Source: CAYRVX01 sp964642165 (GTDB lineage: Bacteria > Planctomycetota > Phycisphaerae > SM23-33). From it: 24,668 nucleotides of DNA. The stretch lies in assembly GCA_964642165.1 (NCBI GenBank), contig CAZXOC010000084.1:1-24668 (forward strand), given 5' to 3'. The notes below the pieces were generated by a model. That model saw only the letters and a program-made list of their open reading frames with translations, did not search any database and had not been told where the DNA came from. Every line of letters starts with the position of its first letter. Position 1 is the stretch's first letter. Shown one piece after another: positions 1-8,359 of this stretch. Position numbers and translations under genes: made by a program.

Positions 1-241
1 TTCGCCGCCGCATAAGCCCGGCCTTCTGAGGGAGGCGTCAATCGATCTAGACTTACGGCCGTTCTCGGGGGCGCGGCGGGAGGCGTGAGAATTTCGCCGA
101 AAGGGCCGAAAAGTGTCGCGCTAGGGCGCGCTCGCACCCGGCGGAGCCGCCGCCGGGAGCCGCCCGAGCCGGGAGGACGAGCCGCGCCGCCAAGGCGGGC
201 GCCGCGCGCAATCGGCCGGACGGCGAGAAGCTCGATACCGC
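1..241. other. Intergenic edge of the window, no gene recognised
   Basis: No convincing coding frame is visible here: the open frame that runs through it is arginine/proline-rich and reads like a GC-driven artefact. The region lies downstream of the minus-strand coiled-coil gene and contains one clear GC hairpin, listed separately. I see no tRNA-like or repeat structure. Confidence 0.5.
137..157 (-). terminator. GC-rich hairpin downstream of the coiled-coil gene
   Basis: There is a perfect 8-bp inverted repeat (137-144 cccggcgg with 150-157 ccgccggg) around a 5-base loop, about 85 bases past the stop codon of the minus-strand gene. No T-run follows on the minus strand, so it is at best a weak or factor-assisted terminator. 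In DNA this GC-rich such stems also arise by chance. Confidence 0.25.
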
Positions 242-3200
242 TCAGCCCACGGTCTGGGGGGGCTCCTGCTCGTCCCGATCGGGCGCGGGGCGCTCGTCGG
301 GCACCGTCGCCGCGACCGTCCCCCCGACGGGGTCCGCGAAGAGCTTCGAGAGCATCCGGTCCACGAAGGGCGAATCGACGATGCCCTCGGTCTTCATGTC
401 GGCCAGGAGCTTGCGGTAGGCCGTCAGGCTCCGGCTCAAGGCCGCGCGGTACTGGTACTGCTCCTCGAAGCGTCGCTCGGCACGGTACTGCGACGCGCAG
501 AAGTGCAGGAGGAACCAGAAGGGCACGGCGACGGCCACCAGCGCCGCGGCGGCCGCCCAGCCGAAGACGGGGACCAGGACCGGCAGCAGCGCCCCGAGCA
601 CGACGGCCCCGCCGATGCCGCTGCCGACCAGCAACCGCAGCCACTTCCGGTGCCGCGGGGCAACCCGTTCGGCCAGGGCGTCGAACTGCTGGAAGAGCCC
701 CCCGTCGGCGACGCGGCCGAACAGGTCCTCCAACTCGCCCTGCAAGTGTTCGTTGCGAGCGACCAGGTCGGCGGTCTGCCCGTTGAGCCGGTCCAGCGCC
801 TGCTGTCCGTCGCTGCGGAGCTCGGCGACGAGCCGCTGCGACTGCTGCTTCACGTCCGCCATCTCCTGCTTGTGCTGCTGGACGTGGTCGAAGAACTCGC
901 CGAGCTCCCGGTGGATCTGCCGGGTCTCGTCGGCGGCCTGGGTGGCGCTGCGCAGCTCGGCGTCGATCTTCGAGCGGCTCTCCGTGCCCGCCGAGAGCAG
1001 CTCGGCAAGGTCCGAGGCGGCCTGGCGGGCGTCCTGGAGCTTGCCCTGGACCTCGCCGGCGGCCTCGGCGGTCCCCAGCCGGGCCTCCGCCGTCGCCTGC
1101 CCGGCGGCACTGGCGGCGTCCCGCTGCTGCCGCGTCTGCTCGACGAGACCGTCGGCGGTCTCCTTGCGGGCGCGCAGGTCGGCGACCACGGCCTTGGCCG
1201 ACTCGAGCTGCTCGGCAAAGCCCGCCTCGTAGCCCGCGCGCTGCTCCTCCGCGGCGGCGGCCGCGGCGCGAACCGCGGCCAGGGCCTCTTCCTGCCGCCC
1301 GCGGAAGTCCTCCGCAAACGCCGCCACCTCCTGCTCCAGGCGCTCCAGCCGCCCCCGGAGCTCCACCGAGCTGGACAGGTGCCCTTCGACCCCGGTCTTC
1401 AGCTCGTCCGCCGCCGAGAGCACCCCGGAAAGCTCCTCGACGGCGCTGCGGGCCTCGGCGAGCTTCGACTGGACCTCGTCCGAGGCGTCCCCGGCGGCCG
1501 CCCGGGCCTCGTGCACCTGCCGCAGCTCCTCCTGCACGGCCTGGAGGTCCTGGTGCGTGCGGCCGAGCAAGTCCGCGGCGATCGCCTGATCGCCCCGGAG
1601 ACCCGCGACGGCGTCCCGGGCGGCCTCAAGCCGCTCCGAGAGGGCCTCCTCGAACTGCCGGCGCTGCCGGTCGGTTTCGGAGACCGCCTCCCAGATGGCT
1701 TCCACGGCCTCTTGCTTCCGCCGGCGGAAGGCCGAGGAGACCTCCGCCGTCTCGCCCTCGAGCTGGCCGATGCGCTCGCGCGATTGGGCGGCCTCGGCCA
1801 GGGCCTCGGCGAGGCGGGCCTTGAGGTCGCCGCCCGTTCGGGTCAGCTCGTGGAGCTGTTCCACGGCCTGGCCGCCCTGGTCCAGCAGGCCGTGTAGCGC
1901 CACCAGGCTCGCGTCCGCCTGCCGGCTGCTTTCCCCCGCGGCCTGGCTGGCCTGCTCGGCGGCCTGGAACTGCTGCTGCGTCTGCTCCAGCGCCTCGCCG
2001 GCCGCCTCGCCGTGGGACTGGACCTGCGAGACGACCTCCCCGGCGGCCTGGAGCTGCTCGTCGAGCACCTGCCGCGCCTCGGCCTGCATCTGGGCGGCGG
2101 CCTGGGCGCTCTTCAGGGCGGCGGCGACCGNNNNNNNNNNNNNNNNNNNNNNNNNNNNNNNNNNNNNNNNNNNNNNNNNNNNNNNNNNNNNNNNNNNNNN
2201 NNNNNNNNNNNNNNNNNNNNNNNNNNNNNNGGACCTGCGAGACGACCTCCCCGGCGGCCTGGAGCTTCTCGTCGAGCACCTGCCGGGCCTCGGCCTGCAT
2301 CTGGGCGGCGGCCTGGGCGCTCTTCAGGGCGGCGGCGACCGCCTGCTGCTGCTGCCGGCGGGCCTCGTTGGAGAACTCCGTGCACTCTCCGGCGGTCTGC
2401 TCGATGCGGGCGAGGCACTGCCCGGCCTCGGTGACCTTTGCGGAGACCTCGGTGCCGGCCTGCGCGGCGGCCTCCAGGAGCCGGCCGATCTCGCCGACCG
2501 TCTCGTTGCCCTCGGCGAGCTTGCCCTGGAGGGCCTCGCGCGCCGTCTCGGCGCCGTGCTGGGTCTGCTCGATGGCCACGCCGGCCTCGTCGGCAGCCTG
2601 GAGCTGCTGCTGCGTCCGGTCCAGCGCCTGGGCCACCGCCTCGCCGTTGGACTGGACCTGCGAGACGACCTCCCCGGCGGCCTGGAGCTTCTCGTCGAGC
2701 ACCTGCCGCGCCTCGGCCTGCATCTGGGCGGCGGCCCGGGCGGCCTCCGCCGCGGCGGCGACGGCCTGCTCCTGCTGCTGCCGGGCCTCGCCCGCGAACT
2801 GGGCGAGTTCCCCGGCCGTCTGCTTGATGCTCGCCAGGCACTGCTCGGCCTCGGCGACCTTCGCGGCGACCTCGGCGCCGGCCTGCGTGCCGGCCTCCAG
2901 GAGCCGGTGGATCTCGCCGATCGCCTCGTCGCTCTCGCCGCGCCTGCCCTCCAGGGCGTCCCGTGCCGTTTCGGCGGCCTGCTTCACCGCCTCGATGGCC
3001 ACGCCGGCCTCGTCGGCCGCCTGGAGCTGCTGCTGCGTCCGCTCCAACGCCTGGGACGCCGCCTCGTCATGGGAGCGGATGCCCGAGAGCATCCTCCCGG
3101 CGGCCTGGAGCTGCCCGTCGAGCACCTCCCGGGCTTCCGCCTGCATCTGCGTGGCCGCCTGGGCGGTCTCCGTGGCGGCGGCGGCCGCCTGCTCCTGCTG

Positions 3201-4205
3201 CTGCCGGGCCTCGCCGGCGAACTCCGCCAGCTCCGCGGCCGTCTGCTTGATGTTCGCGAGGCATTGCTCGGCCTCGGCGACCTTCGCGGCGACGTCGGCG
3301 CCCGCCTGGGTTCCGGCCTTCAGGAACTTGCGGATCGCGCCGATCGCCTCCTTGCCCTCCGAGAGCCTGCCCTGGAGGGCGTCCCGCGCCGCCTCGGCGG
3401 CCTGGCGGATCTCGTCGAGGGCGGCGACGGACTCCCCGGCCGCGGCGAGCTGCCCCTGCGTGCGCTCCAGGGACTCCTGGACCGCCCGTTGCTGGCCCTG
3501 GCCGTCTTCGAGCGCGCGGCGGGCGGCCTGGAGCTGCTCGTCAAACTGCCCGTGGCACTGCTGGCGCTTCTCTTGCAGTTCCTGCTGGGCGCTGTCGAGT
3601 GCCTCCAGCGTCTCGGCCTGCCGGCGGCGGATCGTCTCGGATTCCGAGCGGATCGCCTCCACGGCCAGGGACGAGCTGCTTTCCAGGACCGCGGATTCCG
3701 ACTCGTAGGCGCCCTGGATCTCGGAGAGGCGCTGGCGGGCGGCCTCCTCGATCTCCCGGATCCGCCCCTGGGCCGTCTCCGCGATGCCGTCGAGGGTCCC
3801 CAGCGTGTCGCCCAGCCGGCGCTCGAGGATCAGGGCGATCTTCCCGATCTTGCTGACGTCCAGCCCGCTGGCCACCAGGTTCTCCTGGAGGCAGAGCCTG
3901 TGCAGGGCGTCCAGCGTTCGCAGGACGTCCAGCGCCTGCTGGCGGTCCAGCGAGGCGGGCAGCGACTCCATCGCCTGCACCGCCCGGGTGGCCCGGTCCG
4001 TGATCTCCTGCCGGGCCGTGAACGGCAGGCTGGGGTACTCCTCCTTGCGGAGCAGGCCCTCGAGGGTGAACAGGAACCCCTTGAGCCCTCGCATGGTCCC
4101 CTCCACGCTCTCCAACTCGGGCGGGGGGTCCCTCGACAGCACGCTGGAGATCTCGGACACTCGGGATTCGAACAACTTCCGTAGCTGCTGGACCTGCATC
4201 CTCAT
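242..4205 (-). CDS. Giant coiled-coil membrane protein with 141-residue tandem repeats (interrupted by an assembly gap)
   Basis: The function is unknown. The start at 4205 is chosen because GAGGAG sits 8 bases upstream; an in-frame start further upstream has no such site. The N-terminal ~150 residues are helical with hydrophobic heptads. A long Gln/Ala/Glu-rich coiled coil follows, including tandem 141-residue repeats recognisable by 'MQAEARQVLDEKLQAAGEV'. Near the C-terminus two hydrophobic segments (from 'LLVGSGIGGAVVLGALLPVL' to 'AVAVPFWFLLHF') form a likely membrane hairpin, followed by a charged segment with 'YQYRAALSRSLTAYRKLL' and an acidic/proline tail. The 100-N gap shifts the apparent frame, so the gene looks like two overlapping frames. 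If the gap stands for the missing 312 bases of one repeat, the halves join in frame to give about 1391 residues. A structural or membrane-tethering role is plausible, but this is inference from architecture only. Confidence 0.8.
2131..2230. other. 100-N assembly gap inside a tandem repeat
   Basis: Exactly 100 N, the same length as the second gap, which suggests a placeholder of unknown true size. Flanks 2020-2130 and 2231-2341 are copies of each other, with two mismatches in 111 bases by eye. The assembly therefore most likely broke on the repeat. Confidence 0.95.
2231..3569 (-). repeat. 423-bp (141-codon) tandem repeats within the coiled-coil gene
   Basis: The Met codon of the recurring 'MQAEAR' motif occurs on the minus strand with its first base at 3146, 2723 and 2300, exactly 423 bases apart. 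This gives full units at 2724-3146 and 2301-2723. A diverged unit precedes them (about 3147-3569) and a gap-truncated unit follows. Another copy of the motif starts at 2089, on the other side of the gap, and diverges after about 40 residues. The period is a multiple of three, so repeat number can change without a frameshift. Confidence 0.85.
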
Positions 4206-4222
4206 GTCGAGGTCTCCTCGAC
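4206..4222 (-). promoter_or_regulatory. Hairpin overlapping the ribosome binding site of the coiled-coil gene
   Basis: Directly before the ATG on the minus strand is a perfect 7-bp stem, GTCGAGG / CCTCGAC, with a 3-base AGA loop. The Shine-Dalgarno GAGGAG lies partly in the 5' arm and partly in the loop, so folding would hide it. The structure is seen in the sequence; a role in translational control is inference. Confidence 0.4.
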
Positions 4223-4714
4223 CAGGCGGCCACGCGTGGAGCGAAACCGGCTGGTGCGGGCGGTGCGTCACGGCGGCAAGTCAAGCGAGAGGCCGGGCGT
4301 CACGGTGCGCGCCGACCGCCGGTCATCCCCCCCACGCTTCCATCACAAACGGCGCCGGCAATGAAGGCCGACCTCGCGCTCTGAGACCGATCATCGACAC
4401 CACGCAAAACAATCCTTTAGCCCCAGCGCCTCCCGCGGGCGCCGGGGCGGCCGCGCTGCGCGAGCCGGCGCGCCTACCATGGAGCAAGGAACGGGCGTCC
4501 GGCCCAGCCGGAGGGTCGCGGAATCAGGTCAAGGAGGGCCAGTCTCGCGGCTCGGCCGCCTGCGGCGGCGCGTCGTGTGAAGCTCTCTGGGCGCGGGCGT
4601 CGGGTGGCCCGCGGTTCGGGTGAATCGTAGGCTGTTCTGCGGAGCCCCGGGCCATGCGCCTGCGGGCGAGTCCGGCCGGAATCGCCGGCGGGGCGAGCGG
4701 GAGGCATTGGGCAC
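4223..4714. other. Divergent intergenic region between the coiled-coil gene and the small membrane protein
   Basis: Roughly 490 bases separate two divergently transcribed genes and should hold both promoters. I could not find a convincing -35/-10 pair on either strand. Open frames here are Arg/Pro-rich and antisense-like and are not supported as genes. A modestly AT-richer patch lies at 4385-4425. Confidence 0.5.
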
Positions 4715-4933
4715 ATGAGGCGGTTGCTAAGCAGCATCCTGATTCTGGGGGCTTTTCTCGGCGGGTACTACCTCGGCGGGCAGGAAGGCAGTCCGGACAT
4801 CTTCGCGTGGGCGCGGAGGGCCTATCCGCGATTTGCCGAAGCGGGTGCGGAGCTGGTGGACTCCGTCACGACCCGCGCCGCGGCCGACGAGCCCCCGCGC
4901 GATGACGAGGGGCCCTGGGAGCACGAACGGTAG
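4715..4933 (+). CDS. Small membrane-anchored or secreted protein, unknown function
   Basis: A 72-residue protein. Residues 1-22 form a short positively charged start and a hydrophobic stretch ('RRLLSSILILGAFLGGYYLG'), which reads as an uncleaved signal anchor or a signal peptide. An amphipathic segment follows ('IFAWARRAYPRFAEAGAEL') and then an acidic, Pro-rich tail. A GGGAGG site lies 10 bases upstream of the ATG, which supports this frame over the overlapping frame that begins at 4654. I do not recognise a family. It converges on the AIM24 gene with only 30 bases between the stop codons, and no partner gene suggests a function. Confidence 0.55.
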   Translation: MRRLLSSILILGAFLGGYYLGGQEGSPDIFAWARRAYPRFAEAGAELVDSVTTRAAADEPPRDDEGPWEHER

Positions 4934-4934
4934 G

Positions 4935-4963
4935 TCCGGCCCGCGGTTGAGCCCCCGGGCGGA
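4935..4963. terminator. Hairpin between convergent stop codons
   Basis: The 30-base space between the small protein gene and the AIM24 gene is almost wholly an inverted repeat: tcc (4935-4937) plus gcccg (4939-4943) pair with cgggc (4956-4960) plus gga (4961-4963), with one bulged G. Its position between convergent genes suggests a bidirectional terminator. There is no T-run. Confidence 0.4.
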
Positions 4964-5971
4964 TCAGTCCTCGAAGATCGTGGAGATCCCGCCGAGGATC
5001 GACCCTTCGCCCTTGGCGGTCTTGCCTCCTCTGCCGGCGACGGCGAGGATGCGGTCGGCCAGGCGGGAGAACGGCAGCGTCTGGAGCCACACCGTGCCCG
5101 TGCCCTGGAGCGTCGCCAGGAAGAGCCCCTCGCCGCCGAAGATCATGCTCTTGAGGTTCCCCGCCCGCTGGATGTCGTAGGCCACGCCCGTGGTGAACGC
5201 CACGAGGCAGCCGGTGTCCACGAGGAGCTTCTCGCCGGTGAGCTGGCGCTGGACGACCGTCCCCCCGGCGTGCACGAAGGCCAGCCCGTCGCCGCGGAGG
5301 CGCTGGAGGATGAAGCCCTCGCCGCCGAACAGCCCGGTGCCCAGGCGCTTGCTGAAGGCGATGCCGACCTCCGTGCCCATCGCCGCGCAGAGGAAGGCGT
5401 CCTTCTGGCAGAGGATCTCCCCCCCCAGGCTCGACAGGTCCAGCGCGATGATCTTGCCCGGGTACGGCGCGGCGAAGGCCACCCGCTTCTTGCCGCCCCC
5501 GCCGTTCGTGAAGTGCGTCAGGAACAGGCTCTCGCCGGTGAGCTTGCGCTTCGCGCCGTCCACCACCTTGCCCCAGAAGCCCTGGTCCGGCTTCGTGCCG
5601 TCGCCGAAGCGGGCCTCGAACTGGATGCCGTCGTCCATGTAGTTCATGGCCCCGGCCTCGGCGATGATCACCTCGCCGGGGTCCAGCTCCACCTCGACGA
5701 CCTGCATGTCGTCGCCGAGGATCTCGTAGTCGATCTCGTGGCTGGTCCGGGCCGAGGGCGCCTGGGGCGGGCCCGACGCGGGCGCCGCGGCCGGCGCCGC
5801 GCCGGCGAACTCCGCCACGCTGCTGACCTGCGCCCACTCGCCCATGCCCTGGCACCAGACGTGGTCCGTCGGCTTGATCTGCCCTGCCCGGAGCTTCCCG
5901 GCGATGTCCTCCTTGCTGACCGGGCCGAACGACTGCCCGTTCACACTGTAGTGCCATTTCGCTTCCGACAT
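4964..5971 (-). CDS. GYF_2 domain-AIM24 family (TIGR00266) fusion protein
   Basis: A 335-residue protein. Residues 1-55 look like a GYF_2/DUF4339 domain ('WHYSVNGQSFGPVSKEDI', 'GQIKPTDHVWCQGMGEW'), a small module common in planctomycetes and thought to bind peptides. A Pro/Ala linker (57-78) leads into an AIM24/DUF124 domain (79-335) with Gly-rich beta-strand repeats such as 'FGGEGFILQRLRGDG' and 'FGGEGLFLATLQGTG'. AIM24-type domains adopt a beta fold; their biochemical role in bacteria is unclear. The start at 5971 is set by AAGGAG 7 bases upstream and by a strong promoter about 50-80 bases upstream; a longer start at 6010 would lie almost at the predicted transcription start. The gene is monocistronic on this reading, and there is no export signal. 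Confidence 0.88.
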   Translation of the reverse strand: MSEAKWHYSVNGQSFGPVSKEDIAGKLRAGQIKPTDHVWCQGMGEWAQVSSVAEFAGAAPAAAPASGPPQAPSARTSHEIDYEILGDDMQVVEVELDPGEVIIAEAGAMNYMDDGIQFEARFGDGTKPDQGFWGKVVDGAKRKLTGESLFLTHFTNGGGGKKRVAFAAPYPGKIIALDLSSLGGEILCQKDAFLCAAMGTEVGIAFSKRLGTGLFGGEGFILQRLRGDGLAFVHAGGTVVQRQLTGEKLLVDTGCLVAFTTGVAYDIQRAGNLKSMIFGGEGLFLATLQGTGTVWLQTLPFSRLADRILAVAGRGGKTAKGEGSILGGISTIFED

Positions 5972-6024
5972 ATCGAAGCTCCTTGTTCGCTCGGGCTCGC
6001 TCGGAACCACGCCTCGCGCGGCGA

Positions 6025-6052
6025 ATTATCGCCACCGGGCCGGCCATGTCAA
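6025..6052 (-). promoter_or_regulatory. Sigma-70-type promoter for the AIM24 gene
   Basis: On the minus strand a perfect TTGACA (6052-6047) is followed after 16 bases by GATAAT (6030-6025). Transcription would begin near 6018, leaving about 47 bases of leader before the start codon at 5971. This is the best-matching promoter in the window. Confidence 0.75.
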
Positions 6053-6091
6053 GACGACAGGGACCGACCTGAAGGGACAGTCGCCCCCGCC

Positions 6092-6116
6092 CGCGGCATA
6101 TTGCGGCGATGCCGCG
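6092..6116 (-). terminator. Hairpin downstream of the radical SAM gene
   Basis: An 8-bp perfect stem, cgcggcat (6092-6099) with atgccgcg (6109-6116), and a 9-base loop, lies about 75 bases past the radical SAM stop codon and before the AIM24 promoter. It is well placed to end the transcript, though no T-run follows. Confidence 0.35.
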
Positions 6117-6189
6117 TGCGGCGTCGGGCGAGTCGCCCCCGGGCGGGCTGCTGAAGGCAGAGACGCTTCGCGAGGCCGGCGAGACGCCG

Positions 6190-8013
6190 TCAGGGCGGCG
6201 AGCCGGCCATGGCGGCCTCCGCCGGGGCCGCCACATGGCTGGCCGGGGTGTCGCCGACGCCGCGCAGAGGCGGGCGCGGCTCCGGCGGGCGGCTCTCTCG
6301 CGTCACCTTGCCCCTCAGGAGCCGAAGCGCCCAGCCGAGGGTTCGCGGCACGGTGCGCGCCAGGCCCCACATGCCGGTGACCTGCATGGCGGCGTCGATG
6401 AGGTACCGGCTGCTCTTGGGCCGAACCAGCGCGCCGAGCAGCCGGACGGGGTTGTAGAAGTACGCCAGGGCGGCGGCGATGCGAAGCTGCATCCGCCACG
6501 GGCTGGCCTCTGCGGTGGCGACCACGTAGTTGCCGTCGAGCATGTACGGTTCGACCGGTTTGCCGGCGGCGTGTCGGATCATCTGCCCGGAGAGGAAGGA
6601 CTGCTCGTACGTCCGGGAGCCGATGGCCGGCGTCATGCAGAGCACCTGCACGTCGATGGCGCCGGCCTTGCGCAGGAGGCGGATCTGGTTGATCAGCCCG
6701 TACGGGCTGCCGCGGGTGTAGAGGGGCTGGCCGTCGTGATGCATCAGCATCGGCACGGGCACGATGCCCTGCTGGTGGAGCAGCCGGAACGCCTCGGTGG
6801 TGTTGTCGACGGTCTGGCCCTTCTTGATGAAGGTGGCGGTCATGTCCTCCACGCCCAGCCACAGCGCCAGGACGCCGGCCTTGCGCACCGTGAAGAGGTG
6901 CTCCTTCATCTGGAGCGTGTCGTGGACGGTGACCTCGGTGCCCCAGCGGACCCTGCGCCGCAGCGGCTTGCCGTGGATCTGCGCGCGGGCGAGCGTCTCG
7001 ACGATGGCGAGCGTGCGGGCCTTGTCGTTGAAGAAGTTGTCGTCCGTGCCGAAGAAGTACCGGATGCCGTACTGCTGCTGCAACTGCGTCATCTCGTCGG
7101 CGATGCGCGAGGGGCTCTTGGCGCGGTACTGGCGCTGATTGTAGGCGGGGATGGGGCAGTACGGGCAAGAGAACTTGCACCCCGCGGTGAAGACGAGCGA
7201 CCCGATGGGGCTGTATCTCCGGACCCGACCGGGCTCGAGGGGCCGCTCGGCCAGCGTCTCCCGGCGCGAGGGCTGCTCCAGCAGCCGGTAGCCGCGCGCC
7301 GGGTGCGGCAGCTCGTCCAGATCACCGACGAGGCGCTGGATGCCCGTGTCCACGAGCTCCTCGACGCCCGCCCGCCCGTCGCTCCGGGGGTACACCAGCC
7401 CCGGCACCTCGTCGAGCAGGCCGCGGTCCCTGGCGCGGACGAAGGCCGACCGCAGCGGCTCGCGGCGGCCCCGCTCGGCCAGCACCACCTCCAGGAGGTC
7501 CAGCAGCACGTACTCCTCGCCGGTGACGGCCACGTCGGCGCCCCAGGGATCGTTCGGGTCGGCCCCGAAGAAGCTCCAGGGCTCGTAGATCGCCTGGGGC
7601 CCGCCGGCGACGACCAGCGGCCGCGCCGAGGCGCCGATGCGCCCGGCGTCGCGGAGCAGCGCCTCGCAGGCCGCCGAGTGGATCCGCATGCTGGAGACCA
7701 GCAGGAGGTCGGGGCTCCGCCCGTCCAGCGCCACCCGCGACGGGCGGACGCGGGGGCTCCACTGCTGGAACACGATCCGCGTCCGGGTGAGCCCCGCGTC
7801 GAACAGCGCCGAGCCGATCGCCCGCGCCCCGGCGGGCGCCATGCGGGTGCTGCTGTAGTAGAACGGCAGCATGCGCGTCCGCCAGTCGAACGCGCAGAGC
7901 ACGACGGCGGTCAGATCGTGTCCGGGAACGACACGACGCAGCCGCCGGCGGATGTCCAGGCACTCGCCGGGCCGCAGCAGTCGGTCCCCGCTCGCTCTCG
8001 AAGGCAGTTCCAT
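6190..8013 (-). CDS. Radical SAM protein with cobalamin-binding-like N-terminal domain
   Basis: A 607-residue protein. Residues ~35-230 resemble the Rossmann-like B12-binding domain of class B radical SAM enzymes ('PDLLLVSSMRIHSAACEALL', 'VVAGGPQA', 'ADVAVTGEEY'), but no DxHxxG base-off motif is evident. The radical SAM core starts near residue 270 with Cys279-x3-Cys283-x2-Cys286 ('GCKFSCPYCPIPAY'), which would bind the 4Fe-4S cluster, and continues with 'YFFGTDDNFFND'. The C-terminal ~100 residues are helical and basic, ending in a Pro/Ala-rich tail. The substrate is unknown. The start is less certain than for its neighbours: no strong Shine-Dalgarno precedes the ATG at 8013, and nearby downstream starts are possible. 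The cold-shock gene lies 145 bases upstream on the same strand, with a hairpin between them, so co-transcription is uncertain. Confidence 0.85.
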   Translation of the reverse strand: MELPSRASGDRLLRPGECLDIRRRLRRVVPGHDLTAVVLCAFDWRTRMLPFYYSSTRMAPAGARAIGSALFDAGLTRTRIVFQQWSPRVRPSRVALDGRSPDLLLVSSMRIHSAACEALLRDAGRIGASARPLVVAGGPQAIYEPWSFFGADPNDPWGADVAVTGEEYVLLDLLEVVLAERGRREPLRSAFVRARDRGLLDEVPGLVYPRSDGRAGVEELVDTGIQRLVGDLDELPHPARGYRLLEQPSRRETLAERPLEPGRVRRYSPIGSLVFTAGCKFSCPYCPIPAYNQRQYRAKSPSRIADEMTQLQQQYGIRYFFGTDDNFFNDKARTLAIVETLARAQIHGKPLRRRVRWGTEVTVHDTLQMKEHLFTVRKAGVLALWLGVEDMTATFIKKGQTVDNTTEAFRLLHQQGIVPVPMLMHHDGQPLYTRGSPYGLINQIRLLRKAGAIDVQVLCMTPAIGSRTYEQSFLSGQMIRHAAGKPVEPYMLDGNYVVATAEASPWRMQLRIAAALAYFYNPVRLLGALVRPKSSRYLIDAAMQVTGMWGLARTVPRTLGWALRLLRGKVTRESRPPEPRPPLRGVGDTPASHVAAPAEAAMAGSPP

Positions 8014-8125
8014 GATGGATCCAAGCCCCCGTCCTCGCCCCCGAACGCCGACGCATCGACCTGCGGCGCCCGCTCAACGCGGCGGGGCGCCGGTGTCGCT
8101 CGCAACAGAACAGCGCCGCCCTCGC

Positions 8126-8140
8126 ACGAGCGTCGCTCGT
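8126..8140 (-). terminator. Hairpin after the cold-shock gene
   Basis: A perfect 6-bp stem, acgagc (8126-8131) with gctcgt (8135-8140), and a 3-base loop lies about 20 bases downstream of the cold-shock stop codon. On the minus strand it is followed by a mildly T-rich stretch. It could separate the cold-shock transcript from the radical SAM gene. Confidence 0.4.
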
Positions 8141-8158
8141 TGCCGGTCCCCTGGCCGA

Positions 8159-8359
8159 TCAGCCCTTGCGGACGTTGAGGGCCTTGGGACCCTTGGGGCC
8201 TTGCGTCAGGTCGAAGGTCACCGTCTCGCCTTCGGCGAGGGACTTGTAGCCCTCGCCCGCGATGTCGTCGTGGTGGACGAACACGTCCCCGCCTTCGTCG
8301 GCCGTGATGAACCCGAAACCCTTGCGGTCGTTGAACCACTTCACCTTGCCAGTCGCCAT
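8159..8359 (-). CDS. Cold-shock protein, CspA family
   Basis: A 66-residue single cold-shock domain, the normal family length. It shows the two RNA-binding motifs: RNP1 'KGFGFI' at 13-18 and RNP2 'VFVHH' at 26-30, preceded by 'GKVKWFN'. Proteins of this family bind single-stranded RNA/DNA and act as RNA chaperones in the cytoplasm. Two ATGs lie close together. AAGGAG is 8 bases before the second (8359) but only 2 before the first (8365), so the second is taken as the start. It is divergent from the AICAR transformylase gene across about 495 bases. Whether it is cold-inducible or constitutive cannot be told from sequence. Confidence 0.95.
   Translation of the reverse strand: MATGKVKWFNDRKGFGFITADEGGDVFVHHDDIAGEGYKSLAEGETVTFDLTQGPKGPKALNVRKG

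Noticed and set aside
1626..2130. C-terminal Arg/Gly/Pro-rich extension of the minus-strand frame past the gap
   Set aside because: The 100-N placeholder shifts the frame; the true continuation is the other minus-strand frame with coiled-coil sequence ending at 242.
2231..3569. CRISPR-like or satellite interpretation of the regular repeats
   Set aside because: The units are 423 bases, coding and in frame, with no spacer structure; they are protein repeats.
503..4184. Long plus-strand frames (464 and 829 residues) opposite the coiled-coil gene
   Set aside because: They are antisense shadows made possible by the GC bias and Gln/Ala/Glu codons of the real gene; they have no domain features, and the second crosses the N gap.
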